Positions 1 to 7,613 of a DNA stretch of 64,000 nucleotides are shown piece after piece. The stretch is taken from contig NZ_JACVPY010000002.1 of assembly GCF_018881635.1 (NCBI RefSeq), positions 29,374-93,373 on the forward strand. Reading direction: 5' to 3'. This DNA comes from Polynucleobacter sp. UB-Piko-W3 (lineage in GTDB: Bacteria > Pseudomonadota > Gammaproteobacteria > Burkholderiales > Burkholderiaceae). How positions within the stretch are numbered: position 1 is the stretch's first letter; each line of letters opens with the position of its first letter. The notes beneath the pieces are model-generated. The model saw only the letters and a list, made by a program, of their open reading frames with translations, was not told where the DNA came from and searched no databases. The translations under genes and the position numbers were made by a program.

Positions 1-216
1 GCTACTCAGACTGAAGATAAAGAGTTACAAGCTTATTTCGCACCTTTGGCTAAAACACTGCAGGCAAACGAACAAAAGATTGTGGATGAGTTCAAAGCGG
101 TTCAGGGTAGGCCAGCAGATATTGGTGGTTACTTTGTGATGGACACAGAGAAGTGCAAGGCAGTGATGCGGCCCAGCGCTACTTTCAATGCTGCTTTAAA
201 GGCAGCTAGGGCTTAA
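1..216 (+). CDS. icd: NADP-dependent isocitrate dehydrogenase, monomeric type (C-terminal fragment)
   Basis: This is the last 71 codons of a gene entering from the left edge; frame 1 is open from base 1 to the TAA at 214. The ending, with IGGYF, a lysine/cysteine stretch and then MRPSATFNAAL, matches my recollection of the C-terminus of the roughly 740-residue monomeric (IDH-II) isocitrate dehydrogenase. That enzyme converts isocitrate to 2-oxoglutarate in the TCA cycle and makes NADPH. A terminator hairpin follows at 254-281, so the gene ends its transcript. The identity rests on a short fragment. Confidence 0.78.
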   Translation, partial: ATQTEDKELQAYFAPLAKTLQANEQKIVDEFKAVQGRPADIGGYFVMDTEKCKAVMRPSATFNAALKAARA

Positions 217-253
217 TCAATCAGAGCTACTAAGAGCTGCTGAAGCTGGGTTT

Positions 254-281
254 AAAAGGCAAACTTTCGGGTTTGCCTTTT
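254..281 (+). terminator. Rho-independent terminator after icd
   Basis: An 11-bp stem (AAAAGGCAAAC at 254-264, GTTTGCCTTTT at 271-281) encloses a six-base TTTCGG loop, with the T-run inside the 3' arm. It lies 38 bases after the icd stop and before msrP, so msrP probably has its own promoter. Confidence 0.8.
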
Positions 282-363
282 ACTTTGGGGGTTTATGAAG
301 ATCAGTAAGCAATAAATTCTGATCGGTAGCAAAATAAGTGAATTACATTCATTGGACTACCCC

Positions 364-1326
364 ATGCGATTTATTGATAAGACTATTCTTCCTGGCGATA
401 TCACTCCTCAAGCTGTTTTTGAGAACCGTCGCAATTTGATTAAGGCTGCCGCTGTCGGCAGTTTTGGTATGGCTTTGGCCCCTTGGTTTTCAAGGGAAGC
501 ATTAGCGGCTAATCCAGAAAAGCTCAGTGCAGTACTGAATCAGGCTTATGCATCCAAAGACGGTCTCACGCCGTATAAGTATGTAACGACCTACAACAAC
601 TTCTATGAGTTCGGAACAGATAAAGCTGACCCTGCTGAGTATGCGCATACCTTACAAACTCGCCCATGGACTATCTCGATTGAAGGCTTAGTCAAAAAGC
701 CTGTGACCTTAGATATCGATGCCTTATTAAAACTGGCGCCGATGGAAGAGCGTATCTATCGCATGCGTTGTGTTGAAGGTTGGTCGATGGTGATTCCCTG
801 GGACGGTTACTCTTTATCCAAGTTGATCAATCAAGTTGAGCCACTCGGTTCTGCGAAGTATGTCGAATTTATTTCTCTGGCAGATAAAGTACAAATGCCA
901 GGCTTGAAAAGCAAAATTATTGATTGGCCCTATCGTGAAGGCTTGCGTATGGATGAGGCTATGAATCCGCTGACTCTCCTGACCTTTGGTTTATATGGTG
1001 AAGTCTTACCTAAACAAAATGGTGCCCCAGTACGTATCGTGCTGCCTTGGAAGTATGGCTTTAAGAGTGCGAAGTCCATTGTTAAAATTCGTTTCACAGA
1101 AGAGATGCCTAAAACGAGCTGGAGTCAGTTTGATGCCCGTGAGTACGGTTTTTATTCCAACGTAAACCCTCAAGTAGATCATCCGCGCTGGAGCCAAGCA
1201 ATGGAGCGTCGTATTGGCGATCCTAAAGGAGCTTTTGCACCGAAGATTAAAACGCAGATGTTTAATGGCTATGCTGAGCAAGTTGCCAGCATGTATGCCG
1301 GCATGGATCTGAAGAAGTTCTATTAA
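364..1326 (+). CDS. msrP: Protein-methionine-sulfoxide reductase catalytic subunit MsrP
   Basis: MsrP is the periplasmic molybdopterin subunit that reduces methionine sulfoxide in envelope proteins, taking electrons from the membrane haem protein MsrQ. The 320-residue product has a twin-arginine signal (RR at residues 22-23, hydrophobic run, cleavage near ALA-AN at about 49), as expected for a folded Mo-cofactor protein exported by Tat. The family motif RMRCVEGW carries Cys136, the likely Mo ligand. I chose ATG 364; an in-frame TTG at 352 would add four residues. Neither has a good Shine-Dalgarno. msrQ is usually directly downstream but here lies at 9907-10500. The moaA-mobA-moeA operon at 22.4-25.4 kb supplies the cofactor. 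Confidence 0.93.
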   Translation: MRFIDKTILPGDITPQAVFENRRNLIKAAAVGSFGMALAPWFSREALAANPEKLSAVLNQAYASKDGLTPYKYVTTYNNFYEFGTDKADPAEYAHTLQTRPWTISIEGLVKKPVTLDIDALLKLAPMEERIYRMRCVEGWSMVIPWDGYSLSKLINQVEPLGSAKYVEFISLADKVQMPGLKSKIIDWPYREGLRMDEAMNPLTLLTFGLYGEVLPKQNGAPVRIVLPWKYGFKSAKSIVKIRFTEEMPKTSWSQFDAREYGFYSNVNPQVDHPRWSQAMERRIGDPKGAFAPKIKTQMFNGYAEQVASMYAGMDLKKFY

Positions 1327-1352
1327 ATAGTACGCAAGCTCACCATCACCGT

Positions 1353-2942
1353 TTAAGTTCGTCTGCCTGGCTCTGGTAGGGGCACCATCACTGCTTGACC
1401 TGGAGTGCTGCAGCCTTGATCGCAGCAGCGTCCTGGCTGCTTATTCTTGGTAATCGCGCGCTCTTGATTGCTGGTTAGAACACCACGATCTAATAGCCTC
1501 TCGACCAGCTCTACTTTGTTGCCGATAGGATATTGGCGATAGATTTCTTTTTTCATGGCTGCCGGTGATCCGCCGCCATGAAGACTAATGACAGAATACC
1601 AACCACCTTGATAAGAGGCGGTCAAATCTTCAATGAAGCGCGCTACTTCAATACGCTTATCGTAAGGAACTGCTGGATTGGCGCGCAGCACTTCTGCTAG
1701 GGTGGCTGCAGTTACTGGATTGTGATCTTCATCTGGTCCAGGTAGCGCCACAATTAAGCCGCCTGAAACCTCATGAGCAAGACGGTGCATGTCATAAATT
1801 TGAGTGGCTAGTAAGAGTTTCCCGATATTAGAAAACACCGGTTCAGGCATGAATGATTTGCTGTAAGGGTCTTGTGTGCCGTACACGCTTGCAGCAACTC
1901 CACAAGCATAAAATCCTTCGGTGATTTTAATCAGATCAACCATGGGGTCACGCAAATTGGATTTGGTTTCTGGATCAAACCCATTGGCTTCACACATCAA
2001 AGCTCCCGCTCCAATCAAGAGGTCGCCAAAGCCAGCTCTCGCGGCAATACAACTATGGCGGTGATGGGTAGCGTAGCTATAAGTTAAAACACTAGAGTGC
2101 TCCCATTCACCGGCGTAGAAAACACGCTCCCAAGGAACAAATACTTTGTCAAAGATCACCACGCCAGTCGATTGGCCATACTTGCTAGAAAAGAGTGGTT
2201 TACCGTGCTCGACTTTTTCTCCTGGACGGCCAGCAGGGCGGGCAACGATGGTAATGCCTTTGGCGTCTACCGGTACGGCGCAGCAAATCGCAAACGCAGC
2301 ATCTTCTTTGCTCATATTGCGTCCTGGCATTACTAAGAACTCATGCATATACGGAGCCCCAGTGACGATGGCTTTAGTACCAGAAATTACTACCCCCTTA
2401 GCGTCTTGAGAAACGATATGCACATAAGTATCTGGATTGGCTTGTTCATGCGGCCTTAATGATCGATCACCTTTAGCGTCGGTCATTGCAATACCCAAAG
2501 CCAAATCATTTTTTTGCACATGGGCAAGATACTCGGCAAACTTGGCGCGATGATCATTGCTGCCGTGAGCATCATCAATTCGAGCAGATACTTGTCCAAG
2601 TGCATTTAAGGCATCGTGGGCGAGATAGCGTTGCGCACAACCCGTTTCTTGACAGAGGACACGAACAGCTTCTAATTTATTTAAGAGATCACCAGAAGAC
2701 TCATTAATGTGCAGCATCCTGGGAACGGTTTTGCCATCAGAGTTTGCTAGCATGAGAGGTGCTAAAGCAGGGTCGTGCACCATGTCATAGGTGACACCCA
2801 AAGCTTGGACCCCAGGCCTTAGTATCGCCTCATCGGCTACGGATTCAACCAGGCGACCATCGACATAGACCACAGGCTTTAACTGACGCAATGATTCTTG
2901 ATAGTCCTTGCTAGTCATGAATTGGGAGGTGCTTTGATTCAT
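1353..2942 (-). CDS. HpaB / 4-hydroxybutyryl-CoA dehydratase family protein
   Basis: The 529-residue protein belongs to the flavoprotein superfamily shared by 4-hydroxyphenylacetate 3-monooxygenase (HpaB), PvcC and 4-hydroxybutyryl-CoA dehydratase; the DPATYVHIVS-like and FDKVFVPWERVF blocks are typical. Substrate is unknown. Cysteines at about 97 and 102 and an HHRHSC cluster at about 293-298 lie near where I recall the dehydratase placing its [4Fe-4S] ligands, and no HpaC-type flavin reductase is nearby, so a dehydratase or isomerase is as possible as a hydroxylase. The C-terminal tail has a CCDQGC stretch. I chose ATG 2942; an upstream in-frame TTG at 2978 would add 12 residues. The gene is divergent from a TetR regulator with a shared palindrome at 2990-3008. 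Confidence 0.8.
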   Translation of the reverse strand: MNQSTSQFMTSKDYQESLRQLKPVVYVDGRLVESVADEAILRPGVQALGVTYDMVHDPALAPLMLANSDGKTVPRMLHINESSGDLLNKLEAVRVLCQETGCAQRYLAHDALNALGQVSARIDDAHGSNDHRAKFAEYLAHVQKNDLALGIAMTDAKGDRSLRPHEQANPDTYVHIVSQDAKGVVISGTKAIVTGAPYMHEFLVMPGRNMSKEDAAFAICCAVPVDAKGITIVARPAGRPGEKVEHGKPLFSSKYGQSTGVVIFDKVFVPWERVFYAGEWEHSSVLTYSYATHHRHSCIAARAGFGDLLIGAGALMCEANGFDPETKSNLRDPMVDLIKITEGFYACGVAASVYGTQDPYSKSFMPEPVFSNIGKLLLATQIYDMHRLAHEVSGGLIVALPGPDEDHNPVTAATLAEVLRANPAVPYDKRIEVARFIEDLTASYQGGWYSVISLHGGGSPAAMKKEIYRQYPIGNKVELVERLLDRGVLTSNQERAITKNKQPGRCCDQGCSTPGQAVMVPLPEPGRRT

Positions 2943-2989
2943 ATCGGGCCCTAATGATGGAATGGTTAATTCGTCCAATCATACACATA

Positions 2990-3008
2990 AATTGAACAGT
3001 GTTCAATT
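2990..3008. promoter_or_regulatory. Palindromic operator in the divergent HpaB-family/tetR promoter region
   Basis: The sequence AATTGAAC-AGT-GTTCAATT is a perfect inverted repeat of 8-bp arms around a 3-bp centre. It sits in the 91-bp gap between the start codons of the HpaB-family gene and the TetR gene. Its size and position fit the binding site of the adjacent TetR protein, which would then control both genes. That assignment is inference from position and symmetry. Confidence 0.7.
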
Positions 3009-3033
3009 ATTAAGATATATGTATAATTAAGTA

Positions 3034-3687
3034 ATGAATCAAGTTCTTGCCTCTCCAAGAGATATACGTCAACAAGCTTTGGCTGACGCTCGCCGTGAGC
3101 ATATTTTGAGTGCTGCTAGAGCGGTGTTTATCGAGTTGGGATTAGAGGCCGTGAGTATGCGAGAAATCGCCAAGCGGGCCGGATATACGGCTGGAGCTAT
3201 CTATAGCTACTTTGCTAGTAAAGAAGAAATCTACGGCGCCTTACTTGCTGAATCGCTCGAGCGTTTAAATGATTTTGTGAATCTGGCCGCAGAAGATAGT
3301 TCGGTTAATCAGAAGCGACAGACAGCACTAGAGGAGCTTCGTAAAAGTGCTTTAGCTTTTTATGAGTTCTATCGAGATAATCCACGCGATTTGGACTTAG
3401 GCTTTTATCTCTTTCAGGGGCTAAAGCCTAGGGGGCTCACGAACGAGTGGGACTCAGCCTTAAACGCGCGCCTCAGAGCCGCCATGAAGCACCAAGAGGC
3501 AGCCTTGATGAAGTTAGGATGTAGCAAAAAAGAAGTAGATACTGAGTTAACTGCTATTTTTGCGCACATTGTTGGCGTACTATTACTTAACCATACGGGT
3601 CGTATTCGGATGTTTGGTAAAGGCGCCGATGAACTCATCACCCACTACTTAGATCAATTAGCGCTGCGCTTACCCATTAAAAAATAA
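3034..3687 (+). CDS. TetR/AcrR family transcriptional regulator
   Basis: A 217-residue regulator with a TetR N-terminal helix-turn-helix at about residues 20-65 (AARAVFIELGLEAVSMREIAK, then the family's AGAIYSYFASKEEIY block). The C-terminal half is the ligand and dimer domain, whose ligand cannot be read from sequence. It is divergent from the HpaB-family gene and next to a 19-bp palindrome at 2990-3008, the arrangement of a local repressor controlling itself and its neighbour. The isochorismatase-family gene starts 7 bp after its stop and is probably co-transcribed. Confidence 0.9.
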   Translation: MNQVLASPRDIRQQALADARREHILSAARAVFIELGLEAVSMREIAKRAGYTAGAIYSYFASKEEIYGALLAESLERLNDFVNLAAEDSSVNQKRQTALEELRKSALAFYEFYRDNPRDLDLGFYLFQGLKPRGLTNEWDSALNARLRAAMKHQEAALMKLGCSKKEVDTELTAIFAHIVGVLLLNHTGRIRMFGKGADELITHYLDQLALRLPIKK

Positions 3688-3694
3688 TGACTTC

Positions 3695-4240
3695 ATGATG
3701 ATCAACCAAGACACTAGCGCTCTCATTTTGATTGACTATCAAACTCGTTTAATGCCAAGTATTCATGAAGGGCAAGAAGCGATTGCATCAGCACTCTTTC
3801 TTGCTCAGGTAGCGCAAGCCCTAGCAATCCCTATTCTAGGAACTGAGCAAAATCCTGATGGTCTAGGGTCGAACGATGAGCGTATTAAAGCGTTTTGCAA
3901 CCAGACTCTGGTGAAGCATTCCTTTAATGGAGCTGCCGATGGTTTAGCAGATGCCATCCAGAAAACCAATCCCGCCATTACTCAAGTGGTGCTAGCAGGT
4001 TGTGAAGCGCATGTCTGTCTGATGCAAACTGCATTGGGTCTGCAGATCCTGGGCTATGAGGTGGCAGTAGTGCCAGAAGCCTGCGGCAGTAGAATGCCAC
4101 AAGACAAAATATTGGCTATTGGTCGTATGAGCCAGCAAAAAATAGCTATGCTGAGCGCTGAAATGCTCGTCTTTGAGTGGCTTAAAACATCGGAGCATCC
4201 ACAGTTTAAAAATGTCCTGAAGCTAATCAAAAATAGATAA
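3695..4240 (+). CDS. Isochorismatase-family cysteine hydrolase
   Basis: A 181-residue single-domain hydrolase with the family catalytic triad in order: Asp14 in LIDYQ, Lys74 in LVKHSF and Cys108 in GCEAHVCLM. The cis-peptide motif preceding the cysteine (VVLAGCEAH) is typical. Members cleave amide or ester substrates such as nicotinamide, carbamoyl compounds or isochorismate; the YcaC-like length and lack of extra domains do not identify the substrate. It follows the TetR gene by 7 bp, suggesting it belongs to the same regulated unit as the HpaB-family gene. Confidence 0.85.
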   Translation: MMINQDTSALILIDYQTRLMPSIHEGQEAIASALFLAQVAQALAIPILGTEQNPDGLGSNDERIKAFCNQTLVKHSFNGAADGLADAIQKTNPAITQVVLAGCEAHVCLMQTALGLQILGYEVAVVPEACGSRMPQDKILAIGRMSQQKIAMLSAEMLVFEWLKTSEHPQFKNVLKLIKNR

Positions 4241-4281
4241 GATAAGCTACCCATTCAGAAAAATATATTTAAAGAGGAAGT

Positions 4282-5052
4282 ATGGAACATACCGTTTTAG
4301 TTACTGGCGCTACTGCTGGATTTGGTGAAGCAACCGCAAGACGCTTTTTAGCTCATGGCCATAAGGTCATCGCTGTTGGTAGACGGATGGAACGTTTGGA
4401 TGCACTCAAAGCATCGCTCCCTACAGATCAGCAAAAGAAACTTCATACACTGGCATTAGATATCTGCGATAGCGCCAAGGTTGACTCCCTAGCAGTAAGC
4501 TTGCCTGCAGAGTTTGCCAAGCTAACGATTCTGGTTAATAACGCTGGACTCGCATTGGGTTTAGAGCCAGCACATCAAACGAGTATTGCTGATTGGGATC
4601 AAATGATTGATACCAATATCAAAGGACTGGTACATATGACCCGTGCCTTTTTGCCTGGCATGGTTGAGCGTCAATGTGGTCACGTGATTAATGTTGGCTC
4701 TGTTGCAGGCCTTTACCCTTATCCCGGGAGTAATGTATACGGAGCCAGTAAAGCATTTGTGAAGCAATTTAGTCTTAACCTGCGTGCTGACTTGACGGGT
4801 ACTCGTCTGCGCATCACATGTGTGGAGCCAGGCCTCAGTTCAGGCACTGAATACTCGAACGTGCGATTCAAAGGTGATGATGCGAAGGCGGAGAAAGTAT
4901 ATGAAGGTGTAGAGGCTCTCAGTGCTGACGATATCGCTGAGGCTATCTTTTGGTCTGCAACTTTACCTGCGCATATGAATATCAATGCCGTCGAGATTAT
5001 GCCAATAGCGCAATCATTTGCTGGTACTTCCGTGTATCGGGGAGAGCTCTAA
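4282..5052 (+). CDS. SDR-family oxidoreductase (YdfG-like)
   Basis: A 256-residue classical short-chain dehydrogenase. The nucleotide-binding TGATAGFG motif is at residues 8-15, NNAG near 88-91, a catalytic serine in GSVAG and the YGASK pair near 154-158. Overall similarity is to the YdfG group, NADP-dependent enzymes acting on 3-hydroxy acids such as serine and 3-hydroxypropionate. A strong Shine-Dalgarno (AGAGGAAG) stands just before ATG 4282. It lies 41 bp after the isochorismatase-family gene and may be in the same transcript. The substrate is inferred from the subfamily only. Confidence 0.86.
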   Translation: MEHTVLVTGATAGFGEATARRFLAHGHKVIAVGRRMERLDALKASLPTDQQKKLHTLALDICDSAKVDSLAVSLPAEFAKLTILVNNAGLALGLEPAHQTSIADWDQMIDTNIKGLVHMTRAFLPGMVERQCGHVINVGSVAGLYPYPGSNVYGASKAFVKQFSLNLRADLTGTRLRITCVEPGLSSGTEYSNVRFKGDDAKAEKVYEGVEALSADDIAEAIFWSATLPAHMNINAVEIMPIAQSFAGTSVYRGEL

Positions 5053-5067
5053 GAAGTTCAAGTGAGC

Positions 5068-5601
5068 TTATTTTTTCCACTGATAAAACTGGGGATACAC
5101 GCGCATCACCACAGGACCGTCAAAATCCCAAGACTTACAGCCCCCAAGATATAAAGGGGGCTTGTTTTCATCAGGGTCAAATAGTGCACCAGGGATAGAT
5201 TGATAGGCCGCAGTAGCAATATTGTTGAGTAGCTCACGCAGGTGAGTGCAGCCTTTAATACCGCCTAAGTGGGTCTCGATGATTTTGCGCCAACCTTTGC
5301 CAATTCTCGCTCCAATTAAGGCATCCATTGGCGGAATCACTAGCGGACATTCTGGATGGGGATGGGCATCCATCGCCACTTCGATATTCTGAATAGTGAG
5401 TTGATCATCTAAAGTCACTCGTACCCACATATCGTGAATGGGCTCGCCCGGGGCCCAAGTTTTTGAGCCCGTTACAAAAGGGTGTGACTTAGTATCTTTG
5501 AGGTGACCTTCAATATCCCATAGACCATCTTCTCTCGCATAGCCATTGAAAGTCACTTCGCGGGTATGCAATGGGGTACGGGGTTTTGGGTCTGGAAGCA
5601 T
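5068..5601 (-). CDS. DUF2889 domain-containing protein
   Basis: A 177-residue protein I recognise as DUF2889: LPDPKPRTPLHTRE start, a GYAREDGLWDIEGHL segment and the GC-(T/R)-HLRELL helix. Members are common in Burkholderiales and often found with aromatic-acid or CoA-linked genes, but no function is established. There is no signal peptide or membrane span. It is convergent with the SDR gene, with 15 bp between the stops. The function is unknown. Confidence 0.75.
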   Translation of the reverse strand: MLPDPKPRTPLHTREVTFNGYAREDGLWDIEGHLKDTKSHPFVTGSKTWAPGEPIHDMWVRVTLDDQLTIQNIEVAMDAHPHPECPLVIPPMDALIGARIGKGWRKIIETHLGGIKGCTHLRELLNNIATAAYQSIPGALFDPDENKPPLYLGGCKSWDFDGPVVMRVYPQFYQWKK

Positions 5602-5703
5602 GGCAGATTGAGTTCCTCAGTGAGAATGCTTAATCATAATCAATTGAGCTTCAGAGGGTCTTGATGCTCTAAATAAGGCCATCTATAGTATTCTGTGCAG
5701 CAT

Positions 5704-6447
5704 ATGGCAAAACCCATCTCCCTAGAAAAAATCCTCTTTAGCCAAGGCTTTGGAACGCGTCGCTACTGTAGTGACCTAGTGTTTGCCGAGTTGGTAAAAG
5801 TCAATGGCATCTTGGCACAAGACCCCGATGAGCGTATCGCAACCGAAGGCTTGATTTTAAATGTGGAAGGCCAGAATTGGGAGTATCACGAAAAGGCTTA
5901 CATCGCATTTAATAAGCCAGCCAATTACGAGTGCTCGCATAAAACGACTCACCATCCCAGCGTCTATAGTTTGCTGCCTACCCCCTTTGTAGAGCGCGGC
6001 TTGCAATGTGTAGGACGCTTAGACTTTGACACTACTGGGCTCTTATTGATTTCAGATGATGGTCAGTTTATTCATAAAATGACGACGCCTAAAAAGAATA
6101 TTGGCAAGGTCTATGAGATTACGACACCAGAACCGATTACGCAGACTCAAATAGACCATCTCTTAAATGGCGTAGTTTTAGATGATGATCCAAAACCGTG
6201 TTTTGCCGCTGCATGTCAGCAGCTCTCAGAAAATAGACTGGCAATGACCATTGTTGAGGGGCGTTATCACCAAGTCAAGCGCATGATTGCCGCAGTGGGA
6301 AATCATGTTACCAAATTGCACCGTGTCCAGATTGGCGCCTATATCATGCCTACCGATTTAGAAGAAGGCCAATGGCGTTGGTTATATCCAGAGGACTTAA
6401 AGCAACTTTCGCAAAGTGTGAGCTCTGAAACGAGGTCCATCAGATGA
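5704..6447 (+). CDS. rsuA: 16S rRNA pseudouridine(516) synthase RsuA
   Basis: This enzyme isomerises one uridine in 16S rRNA. The 247-residue protein has a short S4 RNA-binding domain at the N-terminus (residues 1-60) and a pseudouridine synthase domain with the catalytic-aspartate motif GRLDFDTTGLLL near residue 107. EGRYHQVKRM is the second family signature. I assign RsuA rather than RluB/E/F by overall resemblance. ATG 5704 is chosen over a GTG at 5695 that would add three residues. The stop overlaps the start of the pterin dehydratase gene by 4 bp (ATGA), so the two are translationally coupled. Confidence 0.85.
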   Translation: MAKPISLEKILFSQGFGTRRYCSDLVFAELVKVNGILAQDPDERIATEGLILNVEGQNWEYHEKAYIAFNKPANYECSHKTTHHPSVYSLLPTPFVERGLQCVGRLDFDTTGLLLISDDGQFIHKMTTPKKNIGKVYEITTPEPITQTQIDHLLNGVVLDDDPKPCFAAACQQLSENRLAMTIVEGRYHQVKRMIAAVGNHVTKLHRVQIGAYIMPTDLEEGQWRWLYPEDLKQLSQSVSSETRSIR

Positions 6448-6737
6448 AGAATGCATTACTGCCAGATGATTTTGATTTTCAGAACAGCATTCCATTGTGG
6501 ACGCTAGATCAATCTCGAACAACCATCTATCGTGAATTTATCTTTACAGATTTTAAGCAAGCTTTTCAGTTTATGACCCTGTGTGCGCAGCGTGCAGAGG
6601 AGATTGATCATCACCCCGATTGGTCAAACTCTTGGAACAAGGTGGCTGTGCACCTCAGCACTCATTCAAGCAAAGGTTTAACAGAATTAGATATTGAGAT
6701 GGCTAGGGCGATGGATGTATTTGCACTCCAGGTCTAG
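6444..6737 (+). CDS. phhB: Pterin-4a-carbinolamine dehydratase
   Basis: A 97-residue PCD/PhhB protein: the family signature is EIDHHPDWSNSWNKV, with the paired histidines and the downstream aspartate, followed by the LSTHSSKGLTELD strand. It dehydrates 4a-hydroxytetrahydrobiopterin after phenylalanine hydroxylation, though in bacteria lacking a nearby phhA it may serve folate or molybdopterin metabolism. No phenylalanine hydroxylase is seen in the window. It overlaps rsuA by 4 bp. Confidence 0.86.
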   Translation: MKNALLPDDFDFQNSIPLWTLDQSRTTIYREFIFTDFKQAFQFMTLCAQRAEEIDHHPDWSNSWNKVAVHLSTHSSKGLTELDIEMARAMDVFALQV

Positions 6738-6752
6738 GTCAAGCACTAGAAA

Positions 6753-6968
6753 TTAATGCTCGTCGCCTTCGTGCTCTTCTTCATTAATGCTCATTAAGAT
6801 TGTTGCAAGTAGGCCATAAACTACTTCAGTCGAAATCATGCCATCTTCATCAAGCTCATCAATTAAGTCGTTGAGACAATCTTCCGTAGGCTCGTTGAGC
6901 AAAGTCATTGCGCATTCGCAGCCATAGTCAAAATCTTCATCATTTTGGTTTTGGTCGTTGTCAGTCAT
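6753..6968 (-). CDS. Small acidic protein of unknown function
   Basis: A 71-residue, very acidic protein. A Shine-Dalgarno AAGGA lies six bases before the ATG on the minus strand, supporting real translation. The core DLIDELDEDGMISTEVV resembles a helix pair in a small adaptor, and the ends are disordered (Asn/Asp-rich N-terminus, Glu/His C-terminus). Two cysteines occur as CEC. I do not recognise the family. It converges with the pterin dehydratase gene. Confidence 0.6.
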   Translation of the reverse strand: MTDNDQNQNDEDFDYGCECAMTLLNEPTEDCLNDLIDELDEDGMISTEVVYGLLATILMSINEEEHEGDEH

Positions 6969-7105
6969 ATTTATCCTTAATTGAGTCTTCAGGATAGCAA
7001 ATTACGGTCAAATTCGGTGGTTTTTTCATTGGGTGAAATTCTTGTGCTACTGCAATAAGCAAATAATCATTTATAGTGATTTGATAATAAAAAAGAGGAG
7101 GCAGT

Positions 7106-7603
7106 ATGCAGCTAAATGTGAATGGTCAAATTCGTAATATTGATGTCGAACCCAATATGCCCTTGTTATGGGCGATACGTGAGAGCCTTGGTCTTACTGG
7201 TACCAAATATGGCTGTGGTGTAGCCCAGTGTGGGGCTTGCAGCGTTTATCTCAATGGTCAGTTAGTTCGCTCCTGCTCAATTCCAGTTTCTGCGGTCGGT
7301 TCTGCCAAGATCACCACCATTGAGGCACTTTCAAAAGACAATTCTCACCCAGTTCAAAAAGCTTGGGTTGCACTAGATGTCCCACAGTGCGGCTATTGCC
7401 AATCCGGTCAAGTGATGGCTGCTGCTGCTTTATTAAAAAGAATTCCGAAACCTAGCGATGCTGATATTGATAGTGCAATGGCTAATGTATGCCGTTGTGG
7501 CACCTATCAAAAGATTCGTGATGGTATTCATGTTGCTTCTGGCCAGAAGAAATTGGCAGACGTCTTGGCGCAGTATGACGCTACTCCTGCGACACGTGGT
7601 TAA
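7106..7603 (+). CDS. (2Fe-2S)-binding subunit of a molybdenum hydroxylase (IorA-like)
   Basis: A 165-residue iron-sulfur subunit of the xanthine dehydrogenase family. The N-terminal plant-type [2Fe-2S] cluster is at [11 protein letters not shown]...C (residues 38-63) and the C-terminal helical [2Fe-2S] cluster at CGYCQSGQ and CRCGTY. It passes electrons from the Mo site of the partner subunit encoded 10 bp downstream. A strong GAGGAGG precedes ATG 7106. The two-subunit layout without a FAD subunit matches isoquinoline 1-oxidoreductase and aldehyde-type enzymes; the substrate is not predictable. Confidence 0.92.
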   Translation: MQLNVNGQIRNIDVEPNMPLLWAIRESLGLTGTKYGCGVAQCGACSVYLNGQLVRSCSIPVSAVGSAKITTIEALSKDNSHPVQKAWVALDVPQCGYCQSGQVMAAAALLKRIPKPSDADIDSAMANVCRCGTYQKIRDGIHVASGQKKLADVLAQYDATPATRG

Positions 7604-7613
7604 GGAGAACAAT

